Program-made: the position numbers and the translations under genes | Shown: piece by piece, positions 37,624 through 45,620 of the stretch | Layout of the letters: each line of letters begins with the position of its first letter | Numbering within the stretch: position 1 is the stretch's first letter | Assembly (NCBI GenBank): GCA_963802915.1 | Contig: CAWDKQ010000025.1 | Span: 1-64,000 of the forward strand | Direction: 5' to 3' | From: JAICMB01 sp963802915 | Lineage (GTDB): Bacteria; Acidobacteriota; Terriglobia; Bryobacterales; Bryobacteraceae | DNA: 64,000 nt | The notes under the pieces: model-generated | What the model was told of the DNA's origin: nothing | Database searches by the model: none | The model's input: only the letters and a program-made list of their open reading frames with translations

Positions 37624-38022
37624 CAGGCGAGCAGCGAGGGATTGCCATCGAGGTAAATAGGCGGACACTTCGGCAGTCTCGATTTCGCGGCGCTCCGGCC
37701 CGGCTGAGGATCTGCGAGCCCGGCGTAATGGTTGAGAGCAGCGAGAATGACTTGCTGGTTTTGCGCCACTGGTCGAAGTGCCGGGGATTCACCGGCAGGC
37801 GCGGATATAATTGACTGAGCTCGGGGACGATCTCGCTGATCAGGACAAGGCGGCCGGGATCACGATAAGTGAGCGGACGCAGCAGAATGCTGTTGACGAG
37901 CGAGAAAATGATGGTGGTGCCGGCGATTCCCAGTGCCAGGGTGGAAATTGCGATGAGGGAGAACGAGCGCTCGTGCGCCAAGCCGCTTTGAGGTTGCGGA
38001 GAAAGTCGCCCATATCAGCCAA
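37563..38022 (-). pseudogene. remnant of an ADOP-type ABC permease with a large internal deletion
   Basis: On the minus strand the N-terminal part of a FtsX/ADOP permease is present: MADMGDFLRNLKAAWRT, then after a one-base shift near 37965 HERSFSLIAISTLALGIAGT, LVNSILLRPLTYRDPGRLV and NPRHFDQWRKTSKSFSLL. After about 115 residues it joins directly to the permease C-terminal tail (YLPARRATQIDPIQALRYE, stop 37563-37565). Full-length relatives are roughly 800 residues, so about 85% is missing. It is non-functional. It separates holA and the PEP-CTERM gene from rpsT. Confidence 0.8.
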
Positions 38023-38056
38023 TACGGCCGATTGGGCGCTTTCGGCCGAGAAATTT

Positions 38057-38332
38057 TTAAGCGGTAGCGCCGGCGAGAACTTTCAGGCGTCCGGTCAGAC
38101 GGCTCTTGTAGCGGGCTGCGGTGTTCTTTTTGATAATTCCCCAGCGAGCTGCCCGGTCGAGAATAGAAAACGTTTCCGGAACGAGCTTTTGGGCGGCCGT
38201 GGCGTCTTTTTGATCGATCGCGCGGCGCATGGTTCGGATCTGGTGACGAAGCCGGGATTTCCGCATGCGATTGACCTCGGTCCTTCGCTTCGTGATTCGC
38301 ACCCGCTTAATAGCGGAGATAGTGTTAGCCAT
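38057..38332 (-). CDS. rpsT: 30S ribosomal protein S20
   Basis: 91 residues, very basic: MANTISAIKRVRITKRRTEVNRM at the start and GIIKKNTAARYKSRLTGRL near the end, both characteristic of S20, which binds 16S rRNA in the small-subunit body. It is transcribed towards the ADOP remnant. In many bacteria rpsT lies next to holA; here about 1.4 kb intervenes. Confidence 0.96.
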   Translation of the reverse strand: MANTISAIKRVRITKRRTEVNRMRKSRLRHQIRTMRRAIDQKDATAAQKLVPETFSILDRAARWGIIKKNTAARYKSRLTGRLKVLAGATA

Positions 38333-38388
38333 CGATTAACTGGATTCCTTACAGTGGTATGCAGCTACCAGCATAGCAGCAGGCGAGG

Positions 38389-39753
38389 TTAGCCCGCAAT
38401 CCCCAGGTAGCGGAAGCCGCAGCGGCTCAGGCGGACGCGGTCCAGGGCGTTTCTTCCGTCCAGCAGGATCGGCGAGCGCATCTTCGATACCAGCGTGTCC
38501 CATTCGAGCTCGCGGTATTGCGGCCACTCGGTGACGAGGACCACGGCGTCGGCGTCGTCCACTACTTCTTCGACCGATTCGCAGCAGATCACGCCCAGTT
38601 GCCCATGCTCCTGCTGAAACCGTTCCATGGCGACCGGATCGTGCGCCTTTACCTTGCACCCGCGGTCGATGAGCTTCCGCGCGATTTCGATAGCGGGCGC
38701 GTCCCGAAGATCGTCGGTGTTCGGTTTGAACGCCAGACCGAGCAGTCCGATCGTGCGGCCTTTCAGAATCTTTAACTCGCCGAGCAGCTTCTCGACCACA
38801 CGCTCTTTCTGCCGTCGATTGATCTCGCGTGCCGCCTCCACGATAGGCATCGTCAGAGCGTATTCTGCCGCGGTGGCGACCAACGCGGCGGTATCCTTGC
38901 CAAAACAGGATCCGCCCCAGCCTATTCCCGCCTGCAAAAATCGAGTACCGATGCGCGCGTCCAGGCCCATGCCCTTGGCCACCTGAACGATATCGGCGCC
39001 GACCTTCTCGGCAAGCTGGCCAATTTCATTGATGTAACTGATTTTAAGAGCCAGAAAAGCATTGGCTGCATACTTGATCAGTTCTGCGGAAGCGAGATCG
39101 GTCGAAATCAAGGGAACCGCCCCGACATCTTCCGGCCGCGGCATATATGGCGGAGCCGTAAAGCTCTGGTCCAGGATGGGGCGGTACAACGTGTATAAAG
39201 TCTCCAGGGCGTGGGCGTTGTCGGACCCGATAACGACGCGATCCGGATACAGGGTATCGCCGATGGCCGTGCCTTCGCGCAAAAACTCAGGATTCGATGC
39301 GACGGAGAATTGCTGGTCCGCCTTGTGCCCGTGCGCTTTTTCGTAGGACTCGCGCACCAGGGATCCCACCCAGTTGCCGCTTCCGATCGGCACGGTGGAT
39401 TTGTTCACCACCACCGTGAACTCGCCGTCGAAATGCTCCCCGACACCCTGAGCCGCGGCCCGGAGATATTTCAAGTCGGGGCTTCCACCCGGTGATGGCG
39501 GCGTGCCCACGGCGATAAAAACAACCTCGGCTTCGGGGACGCCTTTGGCGTAATCGGTATCGAATCGAAGGTTGTTTTGCGACTCAGCGATGAGCTCGGC
39601 AAGAAAAGGCTCATAGATCGGTATGCGTCCTGAACAGAGCATTTCGATCTTACGTTTGTCGGCATCGATGCAGGAGACCTGGTGTCCGAGGAAAGCGAGG
39701 CAAGCTCCGGTGGTCAGACCTACATATCCAGTTCCGATAATGCAGACTTTCAT
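38389..39753 (-). CDS. ugd: UDP-glucose 6-dehydrogenase
   Basis: 454 residues. Two-step NAD oxidation of UDP-glucose to UDP-glucuronate for capsule or exopolysaccharide. N-terminal Rossmann motif IIGTGYVGLTTGACLA, NAD domain with VGTPPSPGGSPDLKYL, the central helix KYAANAFLALKISYINEI, catalytic Cys in GWGGSCFGKDTAAL (about residue 265), and C-terminal domain with LGLAFKPNTDDLRDAPAIEI. Its length matches the TuaD/UGDH class. Its last gene neighbour on the same strand is rpsT, 56 bases on. Confidence 0.95.
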   Translation of the reverse strand: MKVCIIGTGYVGLTTGACLAFLGHQVSCIDADKRKIEMLCSGRIPIYEPFLAELIAESQNNLRFDTDYAKGVPEAEVVFIAVGTPPSPGGSPDLKYLRAAAQGVGEHFDGEFTVVVNKSTVPIGSGNWVGSLVRESYEKAHGHKADQQFSVASNPEFLREGTAIGDTLYPDRVVIGSDNAHALETLYTLYRPILDQSFTAPPYMPRPEDVGAVPLISTDLASAELIKYAANAFLALKISYINEIGQLAEKVGADIVQVAKGMGLDARIGTRFLQAGIGWGGSCFGKDTAALVATAAEYALTMPIVEAAREINRRQKERVVEKLLGELKILKGRTIGLLGLAFKPNTDDLRDAPAIEIARKLIDRGCKVKAHDPVAMERFQQEHGQLGVICCESVEEVVDDADAVVLVTEWPQYRELEWDTLVSKMRSPILLDGRNALDRVRLSRCGFRYLGIAG

Positions 39754-39941
39754 AGGCAGTATTCACCGTAACAGACGGAACGGGGCGCGTGGGTTCGGGA
39801 CGGTTCGACGGCATGCCATATTCACAAACGAAACTTCAGCTTGCCCTGTCGGCGGCGCGCATCGCTTTCACCGTGGTGGCGTTGGGATGTCTCACCTCGG
39901 ACGGCAGTGCCTTCTCCGCTGCTACGCGGACCAGCAACAGA

Positions 39942-40075
39942 CAATCGGCCCGCTATTGCCCCTCCGTTACCGTCGGTGTTCCATATTGCTGTCCTGGGGA
40001 TGCACGATCTTGCGGAACCGCGCACGGTAAGTAAGCGGAGATTGGCGACGATTATTTCACAGACCGGTGAGCAAG
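39942..40075 (+). repeat. dispersed intergenic repeat, uninterrupted copy (about 134 bases)
   Basis: This is the longest copy seen. The first part (TTGCCCCTCCGTTACCGTCG) matches 3209-3246 left of the IS. The second part (CACGATCTTGCGGAACCGCG, GTAAGTAAGCGGAGATTGGC, GACGATTATTTCAC) matches 4863-4950 right of the IS, as well as 15553-15610, 10782-10822 and 28098-28136 in part. It lies between the ugd start and the 40188 gene and does not encode a convincing protein. Confidence 0.75.
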
Positions 40076-40187
40076 GGAGATTGCGGAGGTGCATATCGCG
40101 CGTCCTGAACAGTTTTATTGAAACGGGTCGACCCCTGGCGTCACTATCCCTACGGCTCTCGTTCATGAGGGCAAACAGGAGGATTTA

Positions 40188-40604
40188 ATGACACCAAAGC
40201 ATCAGTTAGACTACAAGGCTCCGTCGCATACTATGGCGCATGGGGCCGTTGCGGCCATCGTCTCAGCTTCACCGCTCCTCGGAACGTGGAACAACACGGA
40301 TCACTCCACGAATGACGTCGTCAAGATCATCATCGCGTCCTCAGGCGCTGGAATCTCGGTCGAAGTTTTCGGCGCCTGCGTTCCCACTCCCTGCGTATGG
40401 GGTTCTGTCCCCGGCATCGCTTACGCCGTAAACGTGAGTTCCAGCCCGGCAGTCGGCTTCAGCGCTCAATATAAGTTCAGTTTTGCGCAGGTGATCGTGG
40501 TCGGCCACCTCCAGGGGAAATTCCTCGAGGTGGAATGCTTCACCGAATTCACCGACGGTAGCGGAAGGTCCAATATCCGCACCACGGATCAAATGGTGAA
40601 GTGA
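40188..40604 (+). CDS. uncharacterised 138-residue protein
   Basis: AGGAGGATTTA precedes the ATG, so expression is likely. The sequence is soluble-looking and beta-rich, with LGTWNNTDHSTNDVVKIIIA, GISVEVFGACVPTPCVWGS (two closely spaced cysteines) and LEVECFTEFTDGSGRSN. No signal peptide was seen. The LGTWNN and KIII pattern suggests a small lipocalin-like or avidin-like barrel, but this is only a visual impression. It stands alone between ugd and tetR. Confidence 0.65.
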   Translation: MTPKHQLDYKAPSHTMAHGAVAAIVSASPLLGTWNNTDHSTNDVVKIIIASSGAGISVEVFGACVPTPCVWGSVPGIAYAVNVSSSPAVGFSAQYKFSFAQVIVVGHLQGKFLEVECFTEFTDGSGRSNIRTTDQMVK

Positions 40605-40663
40605 TCGCCCGTAGCCAACATCCGAAATACACAGGCGGCCGAGACCGCTAGGAATAATTTTAG

Positions 40664-41434
40664 TTACCCAGCCCCGGCATCTCTTTTGGGAGCTTCGCAT
40701 CGCTCAGATGCCCGGGCACGAGCTGCGAGATCGTACGCGATTCCATCCAGCATCCAGTTGAGCGCCCGCACAAAAGCTTGATCCGCGGCTTCGGCGTCCA
40801 TTTCGACGAATCGCGCGACGTTCGGGAATTTGCCTGTGGCCAAAACTGCCTTGGAGAACACTGGTAACTGGCCGCCCGGCCGCTTTTTAGATCCGCGATG
40901 TTCAAAGCCCTCCGCCGCAACGAAGCCGTTCACAAAAACGAAAAGCGCACCCAGGATTTGAATAGCAGTTTTCACGTCGAGACCGAACGGCGATAAGCTC
41001 GCAAGCAGCGCTTCAAGAACGCGGATACACTCGGGGCCGTACTCGGGGTCGTCTGTGCGTACCGCCGTCACCCACGGATGCCGCTTGATGGACCGGCGGC
41101 TCTCCCATGCGAAATGACTCATGGCCTCCCGCCAATCGGCATTCGCCTGCGCCGGAAACTGAAACTCCGTGTAGGTGGAATCCAACATCAGATTCAAAAG
41201 ATCGCGCTTGCTCGGAATGTAATGATAGAGCGCCATCGCACTCGATCCGAGCTTCGCCGCGACCTTCCGGATCGATACCGCGCCAAGACCCTCGCGGTCC
41301 GCAATGGCTACTCCGGTCGCGACGATTCGTTCGAGAGTGAGTCCGCTCGCAGGCTCCTGCCTCGAAACGGCCTCCCATGTCGAGACACTCCCGGCCGACT
41401 TCTTCCTCTTACCTTTGGGACTGGCTGTTGACAT
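40664..41434 (-). CDS. TetR/AcrR-family transcriptional regulator
   Basis: 256 residues. A lysine-rich start is followed by the TetR helix-turn-helix (about residues 30-80: LERIVATGVAIADREGLGAV, IRKVAAKLGSSAMALYHYIPS). A TetR-type C-terminal ligand domain (about 100-240) follows, with REAMSHFAWESRRSIKRHPW and FVNGFVAAEGFE. It is divergent from the GH2 beta-galactosidase gene, with two palindromes between them, so it probably represses that gene and itself, with a sugar-derived or other ligand as inducer. Confidence 0.9.
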   Translation of the reverse strand: MSTASPKGKRKKSAGSVSTWEAVSRQEPASGLTLERIVATGVAIADREGLGAVSIRKVAAKLGSSAMALYHYIPSKRDLLNLMLDSTYTEFQFPAQANADWREAMSHFAWESRRSIKRHPWVTAVRTDDPEYGPECIRVLEALLASLSPFGLDVKTAIQILGALFVFVNGFVAAEGFEHRGSKKRPGGQLPVFSKAVLATGKFPNVARFVEMDAEAADQAFVRALNWMLDGIAYDLAARARASERCEAPKRDAGAG

Positions 41435-41450
41435 TTCCGGAATCGCTTAG

Positions 41451-41479
41451 TACAGTGTAAACCAGAATCGTACAGTGTA
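41451..41479. promoter_or_regulatory. paired operator-like palindromes between tetR and the GH2 gene
   Basis: Two identical 9-mers TACAGTGTA occur at 41451-41459 and 41471-41479. Each is a near-perfect inverted repeat (TACA-G-TGTA), and they are spaced 20 bases apart, about two helical turns. They lie 16 bases upstream of the tetR ATG and 26 bases upstream of the GH2 ATG. The placement is that of a shared operator for the adjacent TetR regulator. Confidence 0.65.
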
Positions 41480-41505
41480 CAACAATTGAGGAAAGGCGGC
41501 GCTTG

Positions 41506-44046
41506 ATGACGCGAATTCTCTTTCTAGCTTTAGGTCTGGCGGCTATGGCATCGGCAGCATCGCCCGGCGGACGCCAGCAATTATCGGCCGATTTCGGCTG
41601 GAAGTTCTCCATCGGCGATCCTGCCGGCGCCGAAGCCCTCGCATTCAATGATGCGTACTGGCGCACCGTAAACCTTCCCCACGATTGGAGCATCGAAGGA
41701 AAACCGGATCCCAAGAGTCTTAGTGGCTCAGGCGAAGGCTTCTTCCCAGCCGGAATTGGCTGGTATCGCAAGACCTTCACGGCTCCCGCGACCTGGAAAG
41801 GCAAGCGTGTCAGCGTCGAATTCGACGGCGTCTACATGGATGCCACGGTATACCTGAACGGCAAGAAAATCGGCGGCCAGCCCTATGGCTACACCGGCTT
41901 CGTCGTCGACCTCACTCCGTCCCTCGCGCTCGCCTCGAAGAACGTGCTGGCAGTTCGCGTCGACAACTCCGCGCAACCCAACAGCCGTTGGTACTCCGGA
42001 TCGGGCATCTACCGGCATGTGCGGTTTTGCATTACCGAGCCAGTGCACATCGCACATTGGGGAGTGTTCGTCACGACGCCCGAGGTCTCGGTCGACAAAG
42101 CGAAGATCGCCATACGCACGTCAGTCTCTAACGAAACGACTGCACCGTCCGACGTGACCATTCGGATAGCCGTGGTCGGCCCCGGTGGCGTCTCGTCCGG
42201 GCAAAGCGAATCGCGCAGCACTCTCGCAGGCGCAGGTGAAACGGAAGTGACACAGGAGATCGCCGTCGCGAATCCCTCTTTGTGGTCCCCTCAGACACCG
42301 CAACTCTATCGAGCAATCGTCAGCGTCCTGAGCAGCGGGAAGGTCATCGACGAAGTCGTGACACCATTCGGAGTCCGCTCCCTTGCATGGTCGACGGAAC
42401 AAGGATTTCTTCTGAATGGCAAGTCCATCAAATTCGCCGGCGGCAGCGTCCACCACGACAACGGCCCATTAGGCGCGGCAGCTTTCGATCGCGCGGAAGA
42501 ACGTCGAGTGGAACTGCTCAAGGCCGCCGGGTTCAACGCGGTCCGCACGGCTCACAATCCACCGTCGCCGGCCTTTCTCGACGCTTGCGACCGCCTCGGC
42601 ATGCTGGTGCTCGACGAACCGTTCGACGTCTGGACGCAGCGCAAGGTCAAGTTCGACTATGCCCGCTTTTTCAACGATTGGTGGCAGCGAGACATTGATG
42701 CGATGGTCCTGCGCGACCGCAATCATCCCTCGATAATGATGTGGGGCATCGGCAATGAGATTCCCGAGGCCTGGACCAAGGACGGCGCTCCCATCGCGCG
42801 CAAGCTTTCGAGCGAAGTCAGAAAGCTGGATTCCACACGGCCATTGACAGAGGCCTTCCCTGGGGCAACATACGGAGCGAACCCCGACTCGGTTTTCGCG
42901 TTGCTCGATATCGGCGGGTACAACTACAATCTCGCCGCCAACTCTCCGGAAGACCATCGCCGCGTACCTTCGCGCCTGATGATGACAACGGAATCGTTTC
43001 CCGCCGATGCATTCGAGCAATGGCGGTTTGTCAAAGACAACTCCTATATCATCGGGGAATTTGTCTGGACTGCGATGGACTACCTCGGAGAATCAGGCAT
43101 TGGAAGTTCGGCGTACATGCCGCCGGAGGACGCCGCCAAAGCCGAACAGGCGCAAAAATTCCTCCAGCAAATGGTCTCCCAAATGGGCGCCAACGGCGAG
43201 AATCCGTTCGCCGCTATGGCAAAGGACGACGCTCCCGCGGGCAATATCCCGCCGGTCATGAAAGTCCTGTTTCCAGGCTATCCCTGGCACGCGGCGGCTT
43301 GTGGCGATTTGGACCTCACTGGTTTCCGAAAGCCGCAATCCTTCTACCGCGACATTCTGTGGAACGGCGGCGACCGTGTGTTCGCCACGGTTCGTGTGCC
43401 CGAGCCTGAGGGCAAGAAGACGGTTGCGATCGGATGGAGCGTCTATCCCACAATTCCGAGCTGGACATGGCCCGGTAACGAGGGCAAGTCGATGCAAGTG
43501 GAAGTCTATTCCGGCGTCGAGAAGGTGCGGCTGTATCTCAACGACAAAGTGATTGGAGAACTGCCGGCCGGACGAGAGCAGCAGTTCAAAGCGACATTCA
43601 CGGTGCCATACGAAGCCGGCGTGCTCAGAGCGGTGGGTATGAACGATGAGCGGATTGTGGCTGAAAGCGTTCTGACCACGGCCGGGGAGCCTGTCCGGTT
43701 GCGTCTCACACCCGATCGCGCGGTGGTTCAAGCAGACGGCCAGGACCTGTCCTTCGTGACAGTAGAGGCACTGGACGCCAAAGGGCAACTTCAGCCGAAT
43801 GCCGACCAGACGGTGGAGTTCGAAATGAGCGGCCCAGGCGTGATCGCGGCGTTAGGGAACGGAGATGGTACCGGCGATACGCCATACCAAGGCAAGCAGG
43901 CAAAGCTCTTCCATGGTCGAGCCATAGTGGTCCTGCGAACGTCAAAGACCGCGGGTACGATCAAGCTGACGGCCACGTCGGCAGGGTTGCCCAAGGCAAC
44001 GCTGACCATTCAAGCGCAAGAGACGGCGCTTCCGCCCGAGTTGTAA
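41506..44046 (+). CDS. secreted glycoside hydrolase family 2 protein (beta-galactosidase-like)
   Basis: 846 residues from ATG 41506; a TTG one codon earlier is possible. GAGGAAAGG upstream. Signal peptide TRILFLALGLAAMASA. The sugar-binding domain has NLPHDWSIEG and GIGWYRKTF, then immunoglobulin-like domains. The catalytic TIM barrel starts about residue 290 with GKSIKFAGGSVHHDNGPLG and has the acid/base Glu in MMWGIGNEIPEAW. A TTESFP segment and GEFVWTAMDYLGE follow in the barrel. C-terminal extra beta domains (about 600-840) follow. Regulation by the divergent TetR is likely. The substrate could be a beta-galactoside or a related plant or exopolysaccharide oligosaccharide. Confidence 0.9.
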   Translation: MTRILFLALGLAAMASAASPGGRQQLSADFGWKFSIGDPAGAEALAFNDAYWRTVNLPHDWSIEGKPDPKSLSGSGEGFFPAGIGWYRKTFTAPATWKGKRVSVEFDGVYMDATVYLNGKKIGGQPYGYTGFVVDLTPSLALASKNVLAVRVDNSAQPNSRWYSGSGIYRHVRFCITEPVHIAHWGVFVTTPEVSVDKAKIAIRTSVSNETTAPSDVTIRIAVVGPGGVSSGQSESRSTLAGAGETEVTQEIAVANPSLWSPQTPQLYRAIVSVLSSGKVIDEVVTPFGVRSLAWSTEQGFLLNGKSIKFAGGSVHHDNGPLGAAAFDRAEERRVELLKAAGFNAVRTAHNPPSPAFLDACDRLGMLVLDEPFDVWTQRKVKFDYARFFNDWWQRDIDAMVLRDRNHPSIMMWGIGNEIPEAWTKDGAPIARKLSSEVRKLDSTRPLTEAFPGATYGANPDSVFALLDIGGYNYNLAANSPEDHRRVPSRLMMTTESFPADAFEQWRFVKDNSYIIGEFVWTAMDYLGESGIGSSAYMPPEDAAKAEQAQKFLQQMVSQMGANGENPFAAMAKDDAPAGNIPPVMKVLFPGYPWHAAACGDLDLTGFRKPQSFYRDILWNGGDRVFATVRVPEPEGKKTVAIGWSVYPTIPSWTWPGNEGKSMQVEVYSGVEKVRLYLNDKVIGELPAGREQQFKATFTVPYEAGVLRAVGMNDERIVAESVLTTAGEPVRLRLTPDRAVVQADGQDLSFVTVEALDAKGQLQPNADQTVEFEMSGPGVIAALGNGDGTGDTPYQGKQAKLFHGRAIVVLRTSKTAGTIKLTATSAGLPKATLTIQAQETALPPEL

Positions 44047-44206
44047 CAACTAAATGCGGGGTGGTCAGGCATCGGGGGTTTGTGGGTTGCAATCCGCTAA
44101 CCTCCCTCTTGCCAGAGCGGGCCCCCGTTTGATATCACAACAACCACACAACTTCGGGACGGCGACGACACGTCCAAGTGACCTGCGGAAAGCGAATCCA
44201 CGGCGC

Positions 44207-44533
44207 TCAGTCGCTGCCGAGGCCCGCCTTGAAGCACGCGCGAACCGAAGTCCAATCGGATTCAGAAAGCCGCCCAATCAGGCGTACTTCCCGCTGCAAC
44301 AGCGTGACGGGGAATAACCTGAAGAAAGACGGCTGATGTAGTCCCGCCTGCCGCCAGTCGCGCAATTCGCAATCTGTCGGAACGAGTTCTTTCGGGCGCT
44401 GAGTTGTGATCAGACCAACGATCACGTCAGTGCGATAGCGGTGGTAGAGTTCGGTCGAGAGCACCACGGCGGGCCGGATCTTCATCGTGTCTGCGCCTGG
44501 AAACGCGCCGATTACGACATCCCCCGGCTTCAA
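44207..44533 (-). CDS. MazF/PemK-type endoribonuclease toxin
   Basis: 108 residues. PemK/MazF fold: the start MKPGDVVIGAFPGADTMKIR with PAVVLSTELYHRYRTDVIVG is the conserved first strand block, and the following LITTQRPKELVPTDCELRDW and LIGRLSESDW match the rest of the family. MazF toxins cleave mRNA at short motifs when the antitoxin is lost. The ATG overlaps the antitoxin stop (ATGA). Confidence 0.85.
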   Translation of the reverse strand: MKPGDVVIGAFPGADTMKIRPAVVLSTELYHRYRTDVIVGLITTQRPKELVPTDCELRDWRQAGLHQPSFFRLFPVTLLQREVRLIGRLSESDWTSVRACFKAGLGSD

Positions 44534-44778
44534 CGCCCTTCCCGCTCCTGCTGCTCAAACCTTTCGAGAGATGCGGCCGTAGCGTCCCGAAGATCGTCGT
44601 CCGACCAGGAATCCGACCACTCAACACGCTGCCCGCCCCCGAGGTCGGCGAGTTGCTGCGCCCAGACCAGCACTTTCTCGGCCTCGTCCGGCGGCAGCAT
44701 CCGCACAACTTTGATGAGCGATTCTTCATCGGCGCTTAGGATCATGGCCTCCATCCCTCGTTCCCAGTTTAACGCCAT
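44530..44778 (-). CDS. antitoxin partner of the MazF-like toxin
   Basis: 82 residues from ATG 44778, with GGAGGG 4 bases upstream. The sequence is acidic and helical (LSADEESLIKVVRMLPPDEA, LADLGGGQRVEWSDSWSDDD), not an AbrB-type MazE. No DNA-binding domain is evident by eye. It is called an antitoxin because it is small, acidic, directly upstream and translationally coupled to the toxin. Confidence 0.65.
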   Translation of the reverse strand: MALNWERGMEAMILSADEESLIKVVRMLPPDEAEKVLVWAQQLADLGGGQRVEWSDSWSDDDLRDATAASLERFEQQEREGR

Positions 44779-44824
44779 CAGCCCTCCAACGTACTCCACT
44801 GCGGGGACATGGAGGCCCCAGTTC

Positions 44825-45620
44825 ATGAAACGTGGCAAACACACCCGCGACCGTAAGTCTTCCCCGAAGCACGTTCTGAATCTGCCCGACCTGGACCAAG
44901 CAAAATCGGCAGTCCTCAATAGCCTGCCCTCGAGAATCGCAGCGAGGATACCGGCATGCCATCGAAGAGTTCATCACCTGGTATTGCTCCGAGCCCAGAC
45001 TGTCGTTCAACAAAGCCGTTGTCACCCGCTATCGAATCCATTTGGAATCGCGTCAACTTGCGCCGGGCACGATCAACGGCAGACTCGCGGCCATCAGGCG
45101 CCTCGCGTATGAGGCCGCTGATTCTGGTCTGCTGACCCCGGATCTCGCCGCCGGGATCAAGCGAGTCAAAGGGCCGAAGAACCTCGCACATCTTCAACGC
45201 CGTGACGATCACTGGGCTGTTGTCGATTTGGTTGGCAAAGGCCGGCATTTCCGGACGGTGCCCGTCCCGGATTGGGTCAAGAGCGCAATCGATGCCTGGC
45301 TTGCGTCCGCTGGAGTGAGGGAAGGCCGCGTGTTCCGGTGCGTCTGCCGGGCGGGTAAGACTTGAGGAAACGGTGTGACCGAGAGAGTAGTCTGGCACGT
45401 CGTGAAAGACTGCGCAAGGAAAGCGGCCATCGAGAATCTTGCCCCGCACGACCTTAGACGGACCTGCGCCAGCCTGTGCCGCGATGCCGGAGGGGAACTC
45501 GACCAGATCCAGTTCTTGCTAGGCCACGTCTCCGTACAGACGACTGAGAAATACCTGGGCTGTAAGCAGCGCCTTCACAACGCAGTCAACGACCGAATCG
45601 GCATCGAACCCAACTGCTGA
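44825..45620 (+). pseudogene. tyrosine recombinase/integrase (XerC-like) remnant
   Basis: The N-terminal SAM-like domain is in two frames (RDRKSSPKHVLNLPDLDQ, then after a one-base shift near 44935 FITWYCSEPRLSFNKAVVT and RQLAPGTINGRLAAIRRLAY). After IKRVKGPKNL it jumps to AHLQRRDDHWAVVDLVGKGR. The segment that carries the first catalytic arginine is missing. TGA at 45363-45365 interrupts CRAGKT.GNGVTE. The C-terminal catalytic half remains: APHDLRRTCASLCRDAGG, LGHVSVQTTEKYLG. With the frame break, the deletion and the stop it cannot be active. It marks a past integration event. Confidence 0.88.

Noticed and set aside
39789..40034. Small ORFs with cysteine-rich ends between ugd and the 40188 gene
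   Set aside because: They are translations of the dispersed repeat in two frames, not conserved coding sequence.
40606..40662. GCGG..CCGC followed by T-containing sequence as a terminator between the 40188 gene and tetR
   Set aside because: The stem is only four pairs and the T run is interrupted.
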